Made by a program: the position numbers and the translations under genes. Under the pieces are notes generated by a model that was not told the DNA's origin, searched no databases, and worked only from the letters and a program-made list of their open reading frames with translations. Shown piece by piece: positions 1 to 6,768 of a stretch of DNA of 64,000 bases. How positions within the stretch are numbered: position 1 is the first letter of the stretch; the number at the start of each line of letters is the position of its first letter. Origin of the DNA: CADEFQ01 sp050185195 (GTDB taxonomy: Bacteria; Pseudomonadota; Gammaproteobacteria; Steroidobacterales; Steroidobacteraceae); NCBI GenBank assembly GCA_050185195.1, contig JBFWZQ010000013.1, positions 20,208-84,207 on the forward strand, in the 5' to 3' direction.

Positions 1-1
1 T

Positions 2-952
2 GTGCGGTCGGCAGACGGGCGCTATGTCGAAGCACCCTGGTTCGATTACCTGTCGGCCGACGGCGCAATCGTTTCGAACGCCACGGACATGGGCCTCTAT
101 GCCCGCATGCTGTTGGCGCGTGGCGATACGCCTCGAGGCCGGCTGATTTCCGCCAGCGCCTTCGATCGCTTCGCGACGGCGGGCCTCGAGGACTATGGCT
201 ATGGCATCGAAGTGCGCGAGGGTGGGCGGATTCTTGCTCACAGCGGCTCGATCGCGGGTTTCCAGGCTTGGCTGTTCGCAAACCTGGAGGAGGGATTCGC
301 GGTCGTCTTTCTCTGCAATGGCCCGCTCGATGCCGGCCTGCGCGAGCGTGTCGTCATGCAGCTCTCGAAAGCGAAAGATCCGGTAGTGCCTGTAGCGCCC
401 ACCCCCTGGCCAGGTGCCGCGAGTTTCGAGGGCGGCTTCATCGGCAGCGGCGCAAGCAAGCTCGGGTTCAGGGCCGACAAGCCGGATGGACTCGCGCTCG
501 TCGACGGCGAGCAGGCAGTGCCTCTGACGCGACTGGGGAAGGAAACCTGGGGACTCTATCTTTCGCCGCAGGGTCCGCGCGCCTTCTTTTTCTTTCGTGA
601 TGCCGCGGGCATGGTCAGCGACGTTTCAGAAGGGGCTACCAGTTACCGGCGACGGGGAGTGGATCTCCCGCCTGTCGAGGAGGACCCGGCGTTTGACGCG
701 CTCGTCGGTCGATACGCCGCGCACGGCGAGGAAGGGCCCGATCTGCGTGTCTTCGTGCGCGGCGGGCAGCTCATGATGGCCTATGTCGACGCCGACTTCG
801 CGACAGCGCTGGTCGGGGACGGGCCTGCCCGTTTTCGCTTCGCAAGGCCCGCGCATGCACCCGAACGGCTGGCCTTTGATACGGTGCTCGGGGGCCGGGC
901 GCAACGACTGGTCTTCAGCGGCGTCCCGCTCTATCGCATCGACCTGCCATGA
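2..952 (+). CDS. Serine hydrolase, beta-lactamase/PBP-like fold (5' truncated by window edge)
   Basis: The reading frame is open from the window edge, so only the C-terminal 316 residues are visible. The visible part has the compact helical region of class C beta-lactamase-like hydrolases (YLSADGAIVSNATDMGLYARML), then a Y-G-Y-G-I-E strand and an H-S-G triad at about residues 80-82. HSG replaces the KTG motif of true beta-lactamases, as is usual in esterase and peptidase members. The Ser-x-x-Lys nucleophile must lie upstream. A C-terminal beta-rich domain of about 200 residues follows, as in periplasmic members of the family. The stop codon overlaps the next start (ATGA), implying translational coupling. 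Family assignment is firm; the substrate is unknown. Confidence 0.75.
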   Translation: MRSADGRYVEAPWFDYLSADGAIVSNATDMGLYARMLLARGDTPRGRLISASAFDRFATAGLEDYGYGIEVREGGRILAHSGSIAGFQAWLFANLEEGFAVVFLCNGPLDAGLRERVVMQLSKAKDPVVPVAPTPWPGAASFEGGFIGSGASKLGFRADKPDGLALVDGEQAVPLTRLGKETWGLYLSPQGPRAFFFFRDAAGMVSDVSEGATSYRRRGVDLPPVEEDPAFDALVGRYAAHGEEGPDLRVFVRGGQLMMAYVDADFATALVGDGPARFRFARPAHAPERLAFDTVLGGRAQRLVFSGVPLYRIDLP

Positions 953-2307
953 GGCGCGTGCAGAGGCTGGCTGTGCTCGGGTGCACGATCGGTCTCGTCG
1001 CGGCCTGCACGGCGCCTGCGCGGGCGTCAGGCGACGACGCCTTCGTTGCATGGGCTCGCGCGAACGCCAAGCCGGTTTCCGCCTGCGAGGGGGCTTCCGG
1101 GCACGTTGCGCAGGAGGACGTGGGGAGAGTGATTGGCGCCGCCCGGGTCGTCGCATTGGGAGAGCCCATGCACGGTGCCGAGGAGCCGCTGGCGTTTCGC
1201 AACTGCCTGTTTCGCTATCTGGTCGAATACCGGGGCTTTACCGCGATTGCCCTCGAGTCCGGCCTGAATGAATCGCGGGCCCTCCATGACTTCGTGCTGG
1301 CAGGCGAAGCCACCGAAGCGAACGATGTTGCGCGGGACGGCTACACGTGGGGGTTCGGGCGATACGCCAGGAATGTTGCGCTCCTCGACTGGATACGCCA
1401 TCACAATGCAGGACTCCCGAGCACCCAGCGGGTGCATGTCTATGGCATCGACCTGAGCGGAGGCGATGCCGAAGGCAACTGGTCGGGAGCACGCGCGACG
1501 CTGGACGACAGTCTGGGGTTCCTTTCGCGCGTGGCGGCCCGCGCAACCGGGCACCTGCGTCGGCGCCTGGAGCCCTTCCTCGGCCAGTTCACGGTGCCGG
1601 GTTACCTCGCGATGCCGGCGGGTGCGCGCCGGGAACTGCGATCGGCGCTCGATGAACTGGTTCGCTATTACGACAGGCATCGTGCGTCGCTGGTCGCCGT
1701 GTCGTCAGAGCGTGATTTCAGCTGGGCGCGCCAGAATGCCATCGCCGCACGCCAGCTCGAATCCCTGTTCCAGGTGTCGCGCCTGCCGGGCGGCGGCGCT
1801 GTACTGGCGCCCGACGACTACAAGGCCGATGCCGTGCGCGACGCGGCGATGGCCGCCAATGTCCGGTGGGTGATGGAACGGGAAGGACCGAACGGAAGGA
1901 TCCTGCTGTTTGCCCACGACGGCCATGTGATGAATGCGCGCACGCGAGGCGGGATCTGGTCGGTCTATGCGCGTGCGCCACCCGCGATGGGCTTGCATTT
2001 GCGATCGGCGCTCGGCCGGGACCTGTCGATCGTTGCGATCAGCGGATCGATGTCCGGCCCAGGCCGGCGATCGACTTCCCGGGTATCCGCGACCCTGGAT
2101 GCCGCCCTGGCCAGGGTAGGCCCCGAACGATTCCTGCTCGATTTCAGGAGCGCGGGGCAACCGGCTTCCGCAGCGGCCTGGCTGGAGCGCACCCAGTCCT
2201 TGCGCACGAATTCAGCAACGGAAATTCTCGTCTTTCCCGCGCGCGCTTTCGACGCGATCGTGTTCTTCCGGGACCTGACGCCGGCAGTCCGGGTCCTGCT
2301 GGACTGA
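949..2307 (+). CDS. Erythromycin esterase-like lipoprotein
   Basis: This 452-residue protein starts with a lipoprotein-type signal (hydrophobic stretch ending in V-A-A-C, Cys20), so it is probably anchored in the envelope. The erythromycin esterase fold is recognisable. GEPMHGAEE at 71-79 gives Glu72 and His75, ALESG gives Glu103, and FAHDGHV gives His323. The first three are spaced like Glu43, His46 and Glu74 of EreB. Known Ere enzymes open macrolide lactones using this metal-independent site, but most family members are of unknown substrate, so macrolide resistance should not be assumed. It overlaps the upstream serine hydrolase by four bases, suggesting that the two hydrolases act together in the envelope. 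Confidence 0.75.
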   Translation: MRRVQRLAVLGCTIGLVAACTAPARASGDDAFVAWARANAKPVSACEGASGHVAQEDVGRVIGAARVVALGEPMHGAEEPLAFRNCLFRYLVEYRGFTAIALESGLNESRALHDFVLAGEATEANDVARDGYTWGFGRYARNVALLDWIRHHNAGLPSTQRVHVYGIDLSGGDAEGNWSGARATLDDSLGFLSRVAARATGHLRRRLEPFLGQFTVPGYLAMPAGARRELRSALDELVRYYDRHRASLVAVSSERDFSWARQNAIAARQLESLFQVSRLPGGGAVLAPDDYKADAVRDAAMAANVRWVMEREGPNGRILLFAHDGHVMNARTRGGIWSVYARAPPAMGLHLRSALGRDLSIVAISGSMSGPGRRSTSRVSATLDAALARVGPERFLLDFRSAGQPASAAAWLERTQSLRTNSATEILVFPARAFDAIVFFRDLTPAVRVLLD

Positions 2308-2339
2308 CGCGCCTTCCCCGGGGAGGGTCCCCCCAAAAG

Positions 2340-2366
2340 AAAACGCCGCGCAGGGCGCGGCGTTTT
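2340..2366. terminator. Bidirectional intrinsic terminator
   Basis: A perfect 12-bp stem (AAAACGCCGCGC / GCGCGGCGTTTT) closes a three-base AGG loop. It has a T-run when read on the plus strand and, by symmetry, on the minus strand. It sits between the convergent esterase gene (ends 2307) and the lipoprotein gene (ends 2389), so it can terminate both. Confidence 0.85.
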
Positions 2367-2388
2367 CGGGGTCGAGCGAAGTAAGTGC

Positions 2389-2700
2389 TTACTTCGAGAT
2401 CGAACGCTTGAACATGCGGTCGATCTTCTCGTTGGTCGCGTCACAGCACGACTGGCTGGCCTGCGCAGCGGCAAGCGCCTGGTTCGCGGTGCTCTGCGCG
2501 CCGCTCGCCGTCGACGAGGCCGACTGGGCAGCCGAAGAGGCCGCGTCCGCCGAGCTCTTGGCGCCAGCGACGTCCGACGAGAGCCGGCCGACCTGCGCCT
2601 TCAGGTCATCAACCTGCGCCTGCAGCGGCTTGAGGTCCGTGCAGCCGACAAGCATGACAACAGCGGCTGCCGCCGCAACTTTAACGATCGCGCTCTTCAT
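2389..2700 (-). CDS. Small Lpp-like alanine-zipper lipoprotein
   Basis: The protein has 103 residues from the chosen ATG at 2700, which has an AAGGGGA ribosome-binding site upstream. A longer frame exists but lacks a good start. The N-terminus is a lipoprotein signal ending in V-M-L-V-G-C. It is followed by a heptad region (LKPLQAQVDDLKAQVGRL) and then a run of Ala/Ser heptads typical of murein-lipoprotein and OprI-type trimeric coiled coils. A C-terminal Lys is present (SISK), as in Lpp proteins that attach to peptidoglycan, and a pair of Cys residues precedes it. Likely an outer-membrane lipoprotein with a structural role; covalent linkage to peptidoglycan is an inference. Confidence 0.75.
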   Translation of the reverse strand: MKSAIVKVAAAAAVVMLVGCTDLKPLQAQVDDLKAQVGRLSSDVAGAKSSADAASSAAQSASSTASGAQSTANQALAAAQASQSCCDATNEKIDRMFKRSISK

Positions 2701-2926
2701 AGAAGTCCCCTTCGATGTGGATACAGAAACCAGTGCCGGCCGAACGTTAGCACATTGCATTATGTCGGCGGCCACGGTGCGCAACTGCAACAAATCCAGC
2801 CGCGGATTGCAAGAATTTCAATCCTACGCGTGTGTCGGAATTCGCCGACAACGGCGGCGAACATCGTGCAGCAAGCGCGCCTTGCGCCGATGCGAAACGA
2901 CTGATGGCGGCGCTCTCATTTCCTGC

Positions 2927-2954
2927 TTGCACGGCGCCCGATTCTGTATAGAAT
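2927..2954 (+). promoter_or_regulatory. Predicted sigma70 promoter of the lexA-mutasome operon
   Basis: TTGCAC (2927-2932) and TAGAAT (2949-2954) are separated by 16 bp, predicting a transcript start near 2961. Both LexA boxes overlap the -10 element or the start point, which is the expected arrangement for LexA repression. Read directly from sequence; not experimentally mapped. Confidence 0.55.
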
Positions 2955-2959
2955 CACAG
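2944..2959. promoter_or_regulatory. LexA operator (SOS box 1)
   Basis: CTGT-ATAGAATC-ACAG matches the CTGT-N8-ACAG consensus of E. coli-type LexA exactly in its conserved arms. It overlaps the predicted -10 element upstream of lexA. Confidence 0.85.
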
Positions 2960-2960
2960 A

Positions 2961-2976
2961 CTGTACGGACATACAG
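2961..2976. promoter_or_regulatory. LexA operator (SOS box 2)
   Basis: A second perfect CTGT-N8-ACAG site begins one base after the first ends (17 bp start to start, about 1.6 helical turns). It covers the predicted transcript start. Paired boxes also occur before E. coli lexA and suggest cooperative autorepression of the whole operon. Confidence 0.85.
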
Positions 2977-3004
2977 CTTTCCCTGAACAGCCAGGCAGAA
3001 ACCC

Positions 3005-3619
3005 ATGTCAGACCTCACGCCCCGCCAGACCGAGATCCTCCGTCTCATCCAGCGCACCGTGGCTGAAACCGGCATGCCGCCCACCCGCGCGGAAATCGCC
3101 GCCGAGCTCGGCTTTCGTTCGGCCAATGCCGCCGAAGAGCACCTGCGCGCCCTGGCCCGCAAGGGGGTGATCGCGCTGATCCCCGGCACTTCGCGCGGCA
3201 TCCAGCTGAAAGACACCATGCGCGAGCAGCTCGGCCTGCCGCTCATCGGCCGGGTCGCGGCGGGCCGCCCGATCCTCGCCGAGGAAAACATCGAGGCGCG
3301 CTACCAGATCGATCCCGATCTCTTCCAGCCAAAGCCGCACTACCTGCTGAAGGTCGTCGGCATGAGCATGAAGGATGCCGGCATCCTCGATGGCGACCTC
3401 GTCGCCGTGCATCGCACGCCCGAAGTGCGCAACCGCCAGATCGTCGTCGCGCGGCTCGAGAACGAAGTCACCGTCAAGCGCTACCGGCAGGAGGGCTCGA
3501 TCGCCTGGCTCCTGCCGGAGAACACCGACTTCGAGCCGATCCGCGTCGACCTGAAACAGGAACACATGATCATCGAAGGCATCGTCGTCGGCGTCGTGCG
3601 CCGGGGGAAGGTCTCATGA
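3005..3619 (+). CDS. lexA: LexA SOS repressor
   Basis: This 204-residue protein is full length for LexA. The N-terminal winged helix has a recognition region (RSANAAEEHL) nearly identical to that of E. coli LexA, which agrees with the two CTGT-N8-ACAG boxes upstream. The self-cleavage site is Ala86-Gly87 (RVAAGRP), the serine nucleophile is Ser121 (GMSMKD) and the general base is Lys158 (VTVKRY). It is the first gene of an operon with imuA, imuB and dnaE2, so it controls its own level and that of the mutagenic polymerase after RecA-stimulated cleavage. Whether a second LexA exists elsewhere in the genome cannot be seen here. Confidence 0.97.
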   Translation: MSDLTPRQTEILRLIQRTVAETGMPPTRAEIAAELGFRSANAAEEHLRALARKGVIALIPGTSRGIQLKDTMREQLGLPLIGRVAAGRPILAEENIEARYQIDPDLFQPKPHYLLKVVGMSMKDAGILDGDLVAVHRTPEVRNRQIVVARLENEVTVKRYRQEGSIAWLLPENTDFEPIRVDLKQEHMIIEGIVVGVVRRGKVS

Positions 3620-3984
3620 GCATTCTCGGCCTGCGCACCGTCGTCTACCACACCCCCGATCTCGCGGCGGGCAAGGCCTGGTATTCGCGCGTACTCGAGC
3701 GCGAGCCGTACTTCGACCAGCCGTTCTATGTCGGCTACGAAGTCGGCGGCTTCGAGCTGGGCCTCCTTCCCGATGCGCCGCCGGGCGAGGGTGGCCCGGT
3801 CGCGTACTGGGGCGTGCCCGATGCGGTGGCGGAACTGCGTCGCCTCGAGTCGCTTGGCGCCACCGTGCGCGAGCCGGTGCAGGAGGTGGGCGAGGGCATC
3901 AAGGTCGCCGCCGTGGCCGATCCGTTCGGCAACCGTTTCGGCATCATCGAGAACCCGCGGTTCTCGCTCGCCAAAGTGCGCTGA
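3616..3984 (+). CDS. VOC (glyoxalase/bleomycin-resistance fold) protein
   Basis: This 122-residue single-module VOC protein has the opening strand LRTVVYHTPDLAAGKAWY and the closing strand DPFGNRFGIIENP with its metal-ligand Glu. The start overlaps the lexA stop (ATGA), so it is translated with lexA and should be SOS-induced. VOC proteins isomerise or bind small electrophiles or antibiotics; nothing in the sequence fixes the substrate. Its place between lexA and imuA is unusual, because the classic cassette passes directly from lexA to imuA. A role in clearing DNA-damaging electrophiles such as methylglyoxal would fit but is inferred. Confidence 0.85.
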   Translation: MSILGLRTVVYHTPDLAAGKAWYSRVLEREPYFDQPFYVGYEVGGFELGLLPDAPPGEGGPVAYWGVPDAVAELRRLESLGATVREPVQEVGEGIKVAAVADPFGNRFGIIENPRFSLAKVR

Positions 3985-4011
3985 TGCGCCTGTCGCGCTG
4001 CCACTTCCTCG

Positions 4012-4629
4012 ATGTCCGTCAATCCCCGGCTGGCTCGGCTCCTCGAGCATCCCGCGCTCTGGCGCGGGCGCAGCGCTGCGCGGGTGCCCACCTGGTCCAC
4101 GGGCTACCCGATGCTCGACGCCGGCCTGCCGGGCGGGGGCTGGCCGCGCGCGGGCCTCGTTGAGGTCCTGACGCCACAGCTCGGCGTCGGCGAGCTGCAT
4201 CTGCTCATCCCTGCGCTCGCGCAGCTCACCGGGCTCATGCCCGCGCGCTGGGTCGCGTGGATCGCGCCACCCTTCGAGCCCTTTGCGCCCGCGCTTGCGG
4301 CGCATCGCGTCGTGCTCGATCGGCAACTGGTCGTGCGCACGCGCGTGCCGCTCTGGGCCATGGAGCAGGCGCTCGGTTCGGGCGCGTGCGAAGCGGCGCT
4401 CGCGTGGGTACAGGAAGCGCGACCGCGCGATCTTCGCCGCTTGCAGCTCGCAACCGAGCGCGGCCGCACGCTCGGCTTCGTCTTTCGCGGCCTCGCCGCG
4501 GCACGCGAGGCGTCGCCTGCGGAACTGCGCCTCTCGATCGTGCCGCAGGGTGAGGGGGTGGAGGTGGAGCTGATCAAGAGCCGCGGCGGCAGCCGCGAGC
4601 GGATCAAAGTGGAGATCGGCGGTGGCTGA
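4012..4629 (+). CDS. imuA: ImuA, RecA/SulA-like translesion accessory protein
   Basis: The product has 205 residues. It shows the ImuA pattern of a short RecA-core relative: an N-terminal segment LLEHPALWRGR, then WSTGYPMLDAGLPGGGWPRAGLVEVL, which corresponds to the RecA region around Walker A but without a GKT loop, followed by LHLLIPALA and WVAWIAPP strands. ImuA works with ImuB and DnaE2 in error-prone bypass of DNA lesions and helps recruit the complex. The gene starts 27 bases after the VOC gene and overlaps imuB by eight bases. The family call is secure from both sequence and operon position. Confidence 0.9.
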   Translation: MSVNPRLARLLEHPALWRGRSAARVPTWSTGYPMLDAGLPGGGWPRAGLVEVLTPQLGVGELHLLIPALAQLTGLMPARWVAWIAPPFEPFAPALAAHRVVLDRQLVVRTRVPLWAMEQALGSGACEAALAWVQEARPRDLRRLQLATERGRTLGFVFRGLAAAREASPAELRLSIVPQGEGVEVELIKSRGGSRERIKVEIGGG

Positions 4630-6160
4630 GCGCGCGGGGCAAAAGGCGACGGGCGACGGGCAACGGGCAACGAGCCAGAATGCGTTAGCTGACGATTCTG
4701 GCCCGTTGCCCGTTGCGCGCAGCCTGTTGCCCGTCTCCAGCCCGCTGCCGGTTGCTGGCCCGTTGCCCGTTGCCCATCGCCCACTGCCCGCCGCGGCCAC
4801 CGCAGGCGATCTCTGGCTTGCGCTTCATCTTCCCGCGCCCGCGCCCGAGCCGCTGCTCGAGCGCCTCGCTGCCGTGGCGGGCGGGATCACGCCGCGCGTG
4901 AGCCTCGAGCCGCCCGACGGCGTGCTGCTCGAAGTGCGCGGCAGCCTCGCGCTGTTCGGCGGGGTCGAGGCGCTGTGCGAGAAGCTGCTCGTCGCAAGTC
5001 GCCGCGAAGGAGTGCGCGCGCAGCTCGCGTTGGCACCCACGCCGCTCGCCGCACTGGCCGGCGCACGCGCGCCACGCCGCCGTGCCAGCGCAGGCTTCAG
5101 GGTGATGCACCGTGCGCAACTCGTCGGTGCCCTCGCGCCGTTGCCGCTCACCGTGCTGCGGCTGCCGGAAGCAGTCGTCGAGCGGCTCGCGAAGATGGGC
5201 GTGACCGAAATCGGCCAGGCCTTGCGCCTGCCGCGCGCAGGCCTCGCCCGCCGCTTCGGGCCGGAAACGCTGGCGGCGCTCGACCGGCTCGTCGGCGCCG
5301 GGGCCGAGCCGCGGCGCAACGTGTCGCCGCGCGAGCGATATCGTGCGCGGCGCGAGCCGTCGTGCGAGCTCACCGACCAGCCGTCGGTCACGGCTTTTCT
5401 CGCGCCGATGCTCGCGGAACTCGAGGTGTTCCTGCGCAGCCGCCAGGGCAGCATCACGGCGCTCGAATGCCGGCTGCATCATCGTGAAGGCGCCGTCACG
5501 CGCTGCCGCCTGCGCTTCGCCCAGCCCGCGTTCGCGGCCGTCGCGATCGGGTTCCTGCTCGGGGAGCATCTCGCGACGATTGCGCTCGCGGCGCCCGTGA
5601 CGGCCTGCGAGCTCGCGTCGGGCCGGCTCGTGTCGCGCCAATCCGCGAGTGCGGCGCTGTGGCAGCCGGGCGAACAGGGCGGCCGCCTCGCGAACGAGGC
5701 ACCTGCGCTGGTCGAGCGGTTGCGCGCGCGTCTCGGCGAAGAGAGCGTCTATGGCCTGTGCCTCGTGCCCGAACATCGACCGGAGAAGGCATGGCAGCGC
5801 GTCACCGCGCTGCATGGCCTTGCAACCGCGGCCAACGCTTCTGGCCCGTTGCCCGCAGCCCGCCGCCCGTTGCCCGTCGCGGGCAGCCCGTCGCGCGGCG
5901 GCGAAGCCATCGCCGCCGCCCGCCGCCCGCTCTGGCTCCTTTCGACGCCGCTCCTCCTGCCGGCGCTCGGCGCCTGGCCGCACTACGAGGGGCCGCTCGA
6001 GAAGCTCGCCGGCCCCGAGCGCATCGAGACCGGCTGGTGGGACGGCCGCGACATCGAGCGTGACTACTACGTCATGCGCAGCCGCGCCGGCGTGCAGCTC
6101 TGGGTCTATCGCCAGCGCCGAACGCCGCACGAATGGTTTTTGCATGGAGTATTCGGATGA
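4622..6160 (+). CDS. imuB: ImuB, inactive Y-family polymerase-like adaptor, with repeat-encoded insertions
   Basis: This 512-residue protein opens with GTG at 4622. True ImuB homology begins only near residue 63 (LWLALHLPAP), where other ImuB proteins begin. It continues through LFGG, the helix-hairpin-helix-like VVERLAKMGVTEIGQAL and the characteristic end GWWDGRDIERDYYVMR. The catalytic acidic residues of Y-family polymerases are absent, as expected for this docking subunit that links DnaE2 to the sliding clamp. Residues about 7-57 and about 406-428 are encoded by a GGGCAAC/GTTGCCC dispersed repeat and read as Pro/Leu/Val-rich peptide (PLPVA units). These look like in-frame insertions into a linker-tolerant N-terminus and loop. 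A stop-start overlap (ATGA) joins it to the next gene. Confidence 0.88.
   Translation: MAERAGQKATGDGQRATSQNALADDSGPLPVARSLLPVSSPLPVAGPLPVAHRPLPAAATAGDLWLALHLPAPAPEPLLERLAAVAGGITPRVSLEPPDGVLLEVRGSLALFGGVEALCEKLLVASRREGVRAQLALAPTPLAALAGARAPRRRASAGFRVMHRAQLVGALAPLPLTVLRLPEAVVERLAKMGVTEIGQALRLPRAGLARRFGPETLAALDRLVGAGAEPRRNVSPRERYRARREPSCELTDQPSVTAFLAPMLAELEVFLRSRQGSITALECRLHHREGAVTRCRLRFAQPAFAAVAIGFLLGEHLATIALAAPVTACELASGRLVSRQSASAALWQPGEQGGRLANEAPALVERLRARLGEESVYGLCLVPEHRPEKAWQRVTALHGLATAANASGPLPAARRPLPVAGSPSRGGEAIAAARRPLWLLSTPLLLPALGAWPHYEGPLEKLAGPERIETGWWDGRDIERDYYVMRSRAGVQLWVYRQRRTPHEWFLHGVFG
4640..4790. repeat. GGGCAAC dispersed inverted repeat, copy 1 (inside imuB)
   Basis: Tandem GGGCAAC/GGGCGAC units on one side face GTTGCCC units on the other. 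The core arms GGGCAACGAGCCAGAAT (4665-4681) and ATTCTGGCCCGTTGCCC (4695-4711) pair with one mismatch across 13 bp. The whole segment is open in the imuB frame and encodes its N-terminal extension. The right-arm core recurs at 5839 and 27120. Confidence 0.8.
5838..5905. repeat. GGGCAAC dispersed repeat, copy 2 (inside imuB, right arm only)
   Basis: TTCTGGCCCGTTGCCCG at 5839-5855 is identical to the right arm of copies 1 and 3, and further CCCGTTGCCCGTCG units follow to about 5905. No matching left arm is evident nearby. The segment stays in the imuB reading frame and encodes the insert around residues 406-428. Confidence 0.75.
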
Positions 6161-6519
6161 ACAACCAACGCAAGATTCACCAAGGCAGTTGCCACTGCGG
6201 CCGGATCGCCTTCGAGGCCGATACCGAAATCGAAACCGTCATGGAGTGCAATTGCAGCCACTGCGCGCGCAAGGGTTACCTGCTGCATTTCATGCCGCGG
6301 GAGAAGCTGCGCCTCACGACCCCCGAGGCGAACCTCTCCACGTACACCTTCAACAAGCACGCGATCAGGCATCGCTTCTGCGAAGTCTGCGGCTGCGCGC
6401 CGTTCGGTGAAGCCAGGGGGCCGAAGGGCGAGCCCACGGTGGCGCTCAACGTGCGCTGCATCCCGGCGCTCGACCTCGCGACGCTGCAGGTGAAGCGGGT
6501 CGACGGCCGCAGCCTCTGA
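6157..6519 (+). CDS. GFA-family zinc protein (glutathione-dependent formaldehyde-activating enzyme fold)
   Basis: The product has 120 residues from ATG 6157, which overlaps the imuB stop; an upstream in-frame ATG at 6133 lies inside imuB and is less likely. The GFA zinc cysteines are clear: Cys12-His-Cys14, Cys31-Asn-Cys33 with Cys36, and Cys75, Cys78 and Cys80 in FCEVCGC. The fold covers the full Pfam-type length. The founding member was reported to condense glutathione with formaldehyde, but most homologues have no tested activity. Its position between imuB and dnaE2 makes it SOS-controlled, which could mean defence against formaldehyde-like damage; that is an inference. Confidence 0.88.
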   Translation: MNNQRKIHQGSCHCGRIAFEADTEIETVMECNCSHCARKGYLLHFMPREKLRLTTPEANLSTYTFNKHAIRHRFCEVCGCAPFGEARGPKGEPTVALNVRCIPALDLATLQVKRVDGRSL

Positions 6520-6551
6520 GCGGCGCATGAAGCGACATGACGCAGGTGCGT

Positions 6552-6756
6552 TCGCGATGTGCAGGGCTCTTGCGGCGACATTGGAAATCGCCGAGCGCGG
6601 GCGTCGGCGCGAGGCAGTGCGGTGTTCAATCCCGCGATGCCCCATATCGCCCTCGCGCCAGCCTGCGCGAGGAGACGGGAGGAATCGTCGCGTTTCCTGC
6701 GCGACGATTCCTCATCCGCGATTTCCCATGAGCCGCAAGAGCCCTGCACATCGCGA
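6552..6756. repeat. 205-bp palindromic element before dnaE2
   Basis: Perfect 25-bp terminal inverted repeats lie at 6552-6576 and 6732-6756 and extend imperfectly inward to 6591 and 6718. Two further perfect hairpins are nested inside: CCTCGCGC/GCGCGAGG at 6651-6672 (6-nt loop) and a 14-bp stem at 6679-6713 (GAGGAATCGTCGCG / CGCGACGATTCCTC, 7-nt loop). It holds no convincing gene and ends 12 bases before the dnaE2 start. It looks like a MITE/REPIN-type element or a structured leader. No target-site duplication is obvious. Confidence 0.75.
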
Positions 6757-6768
6757 TCACCTACCGCC

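Noticed and set aside
4012..4629. imuA as a true RecA or SulA gene
   Set aside because: Too short for RecA, no Walker A GKT loop, and it is followed by imuB; ImuA fits.
6559..6768. Upstream extension of dnaE2 by 70 codons
   Set aside because: It lies entirely within the palindromic element; homology starts at ATG 6769.
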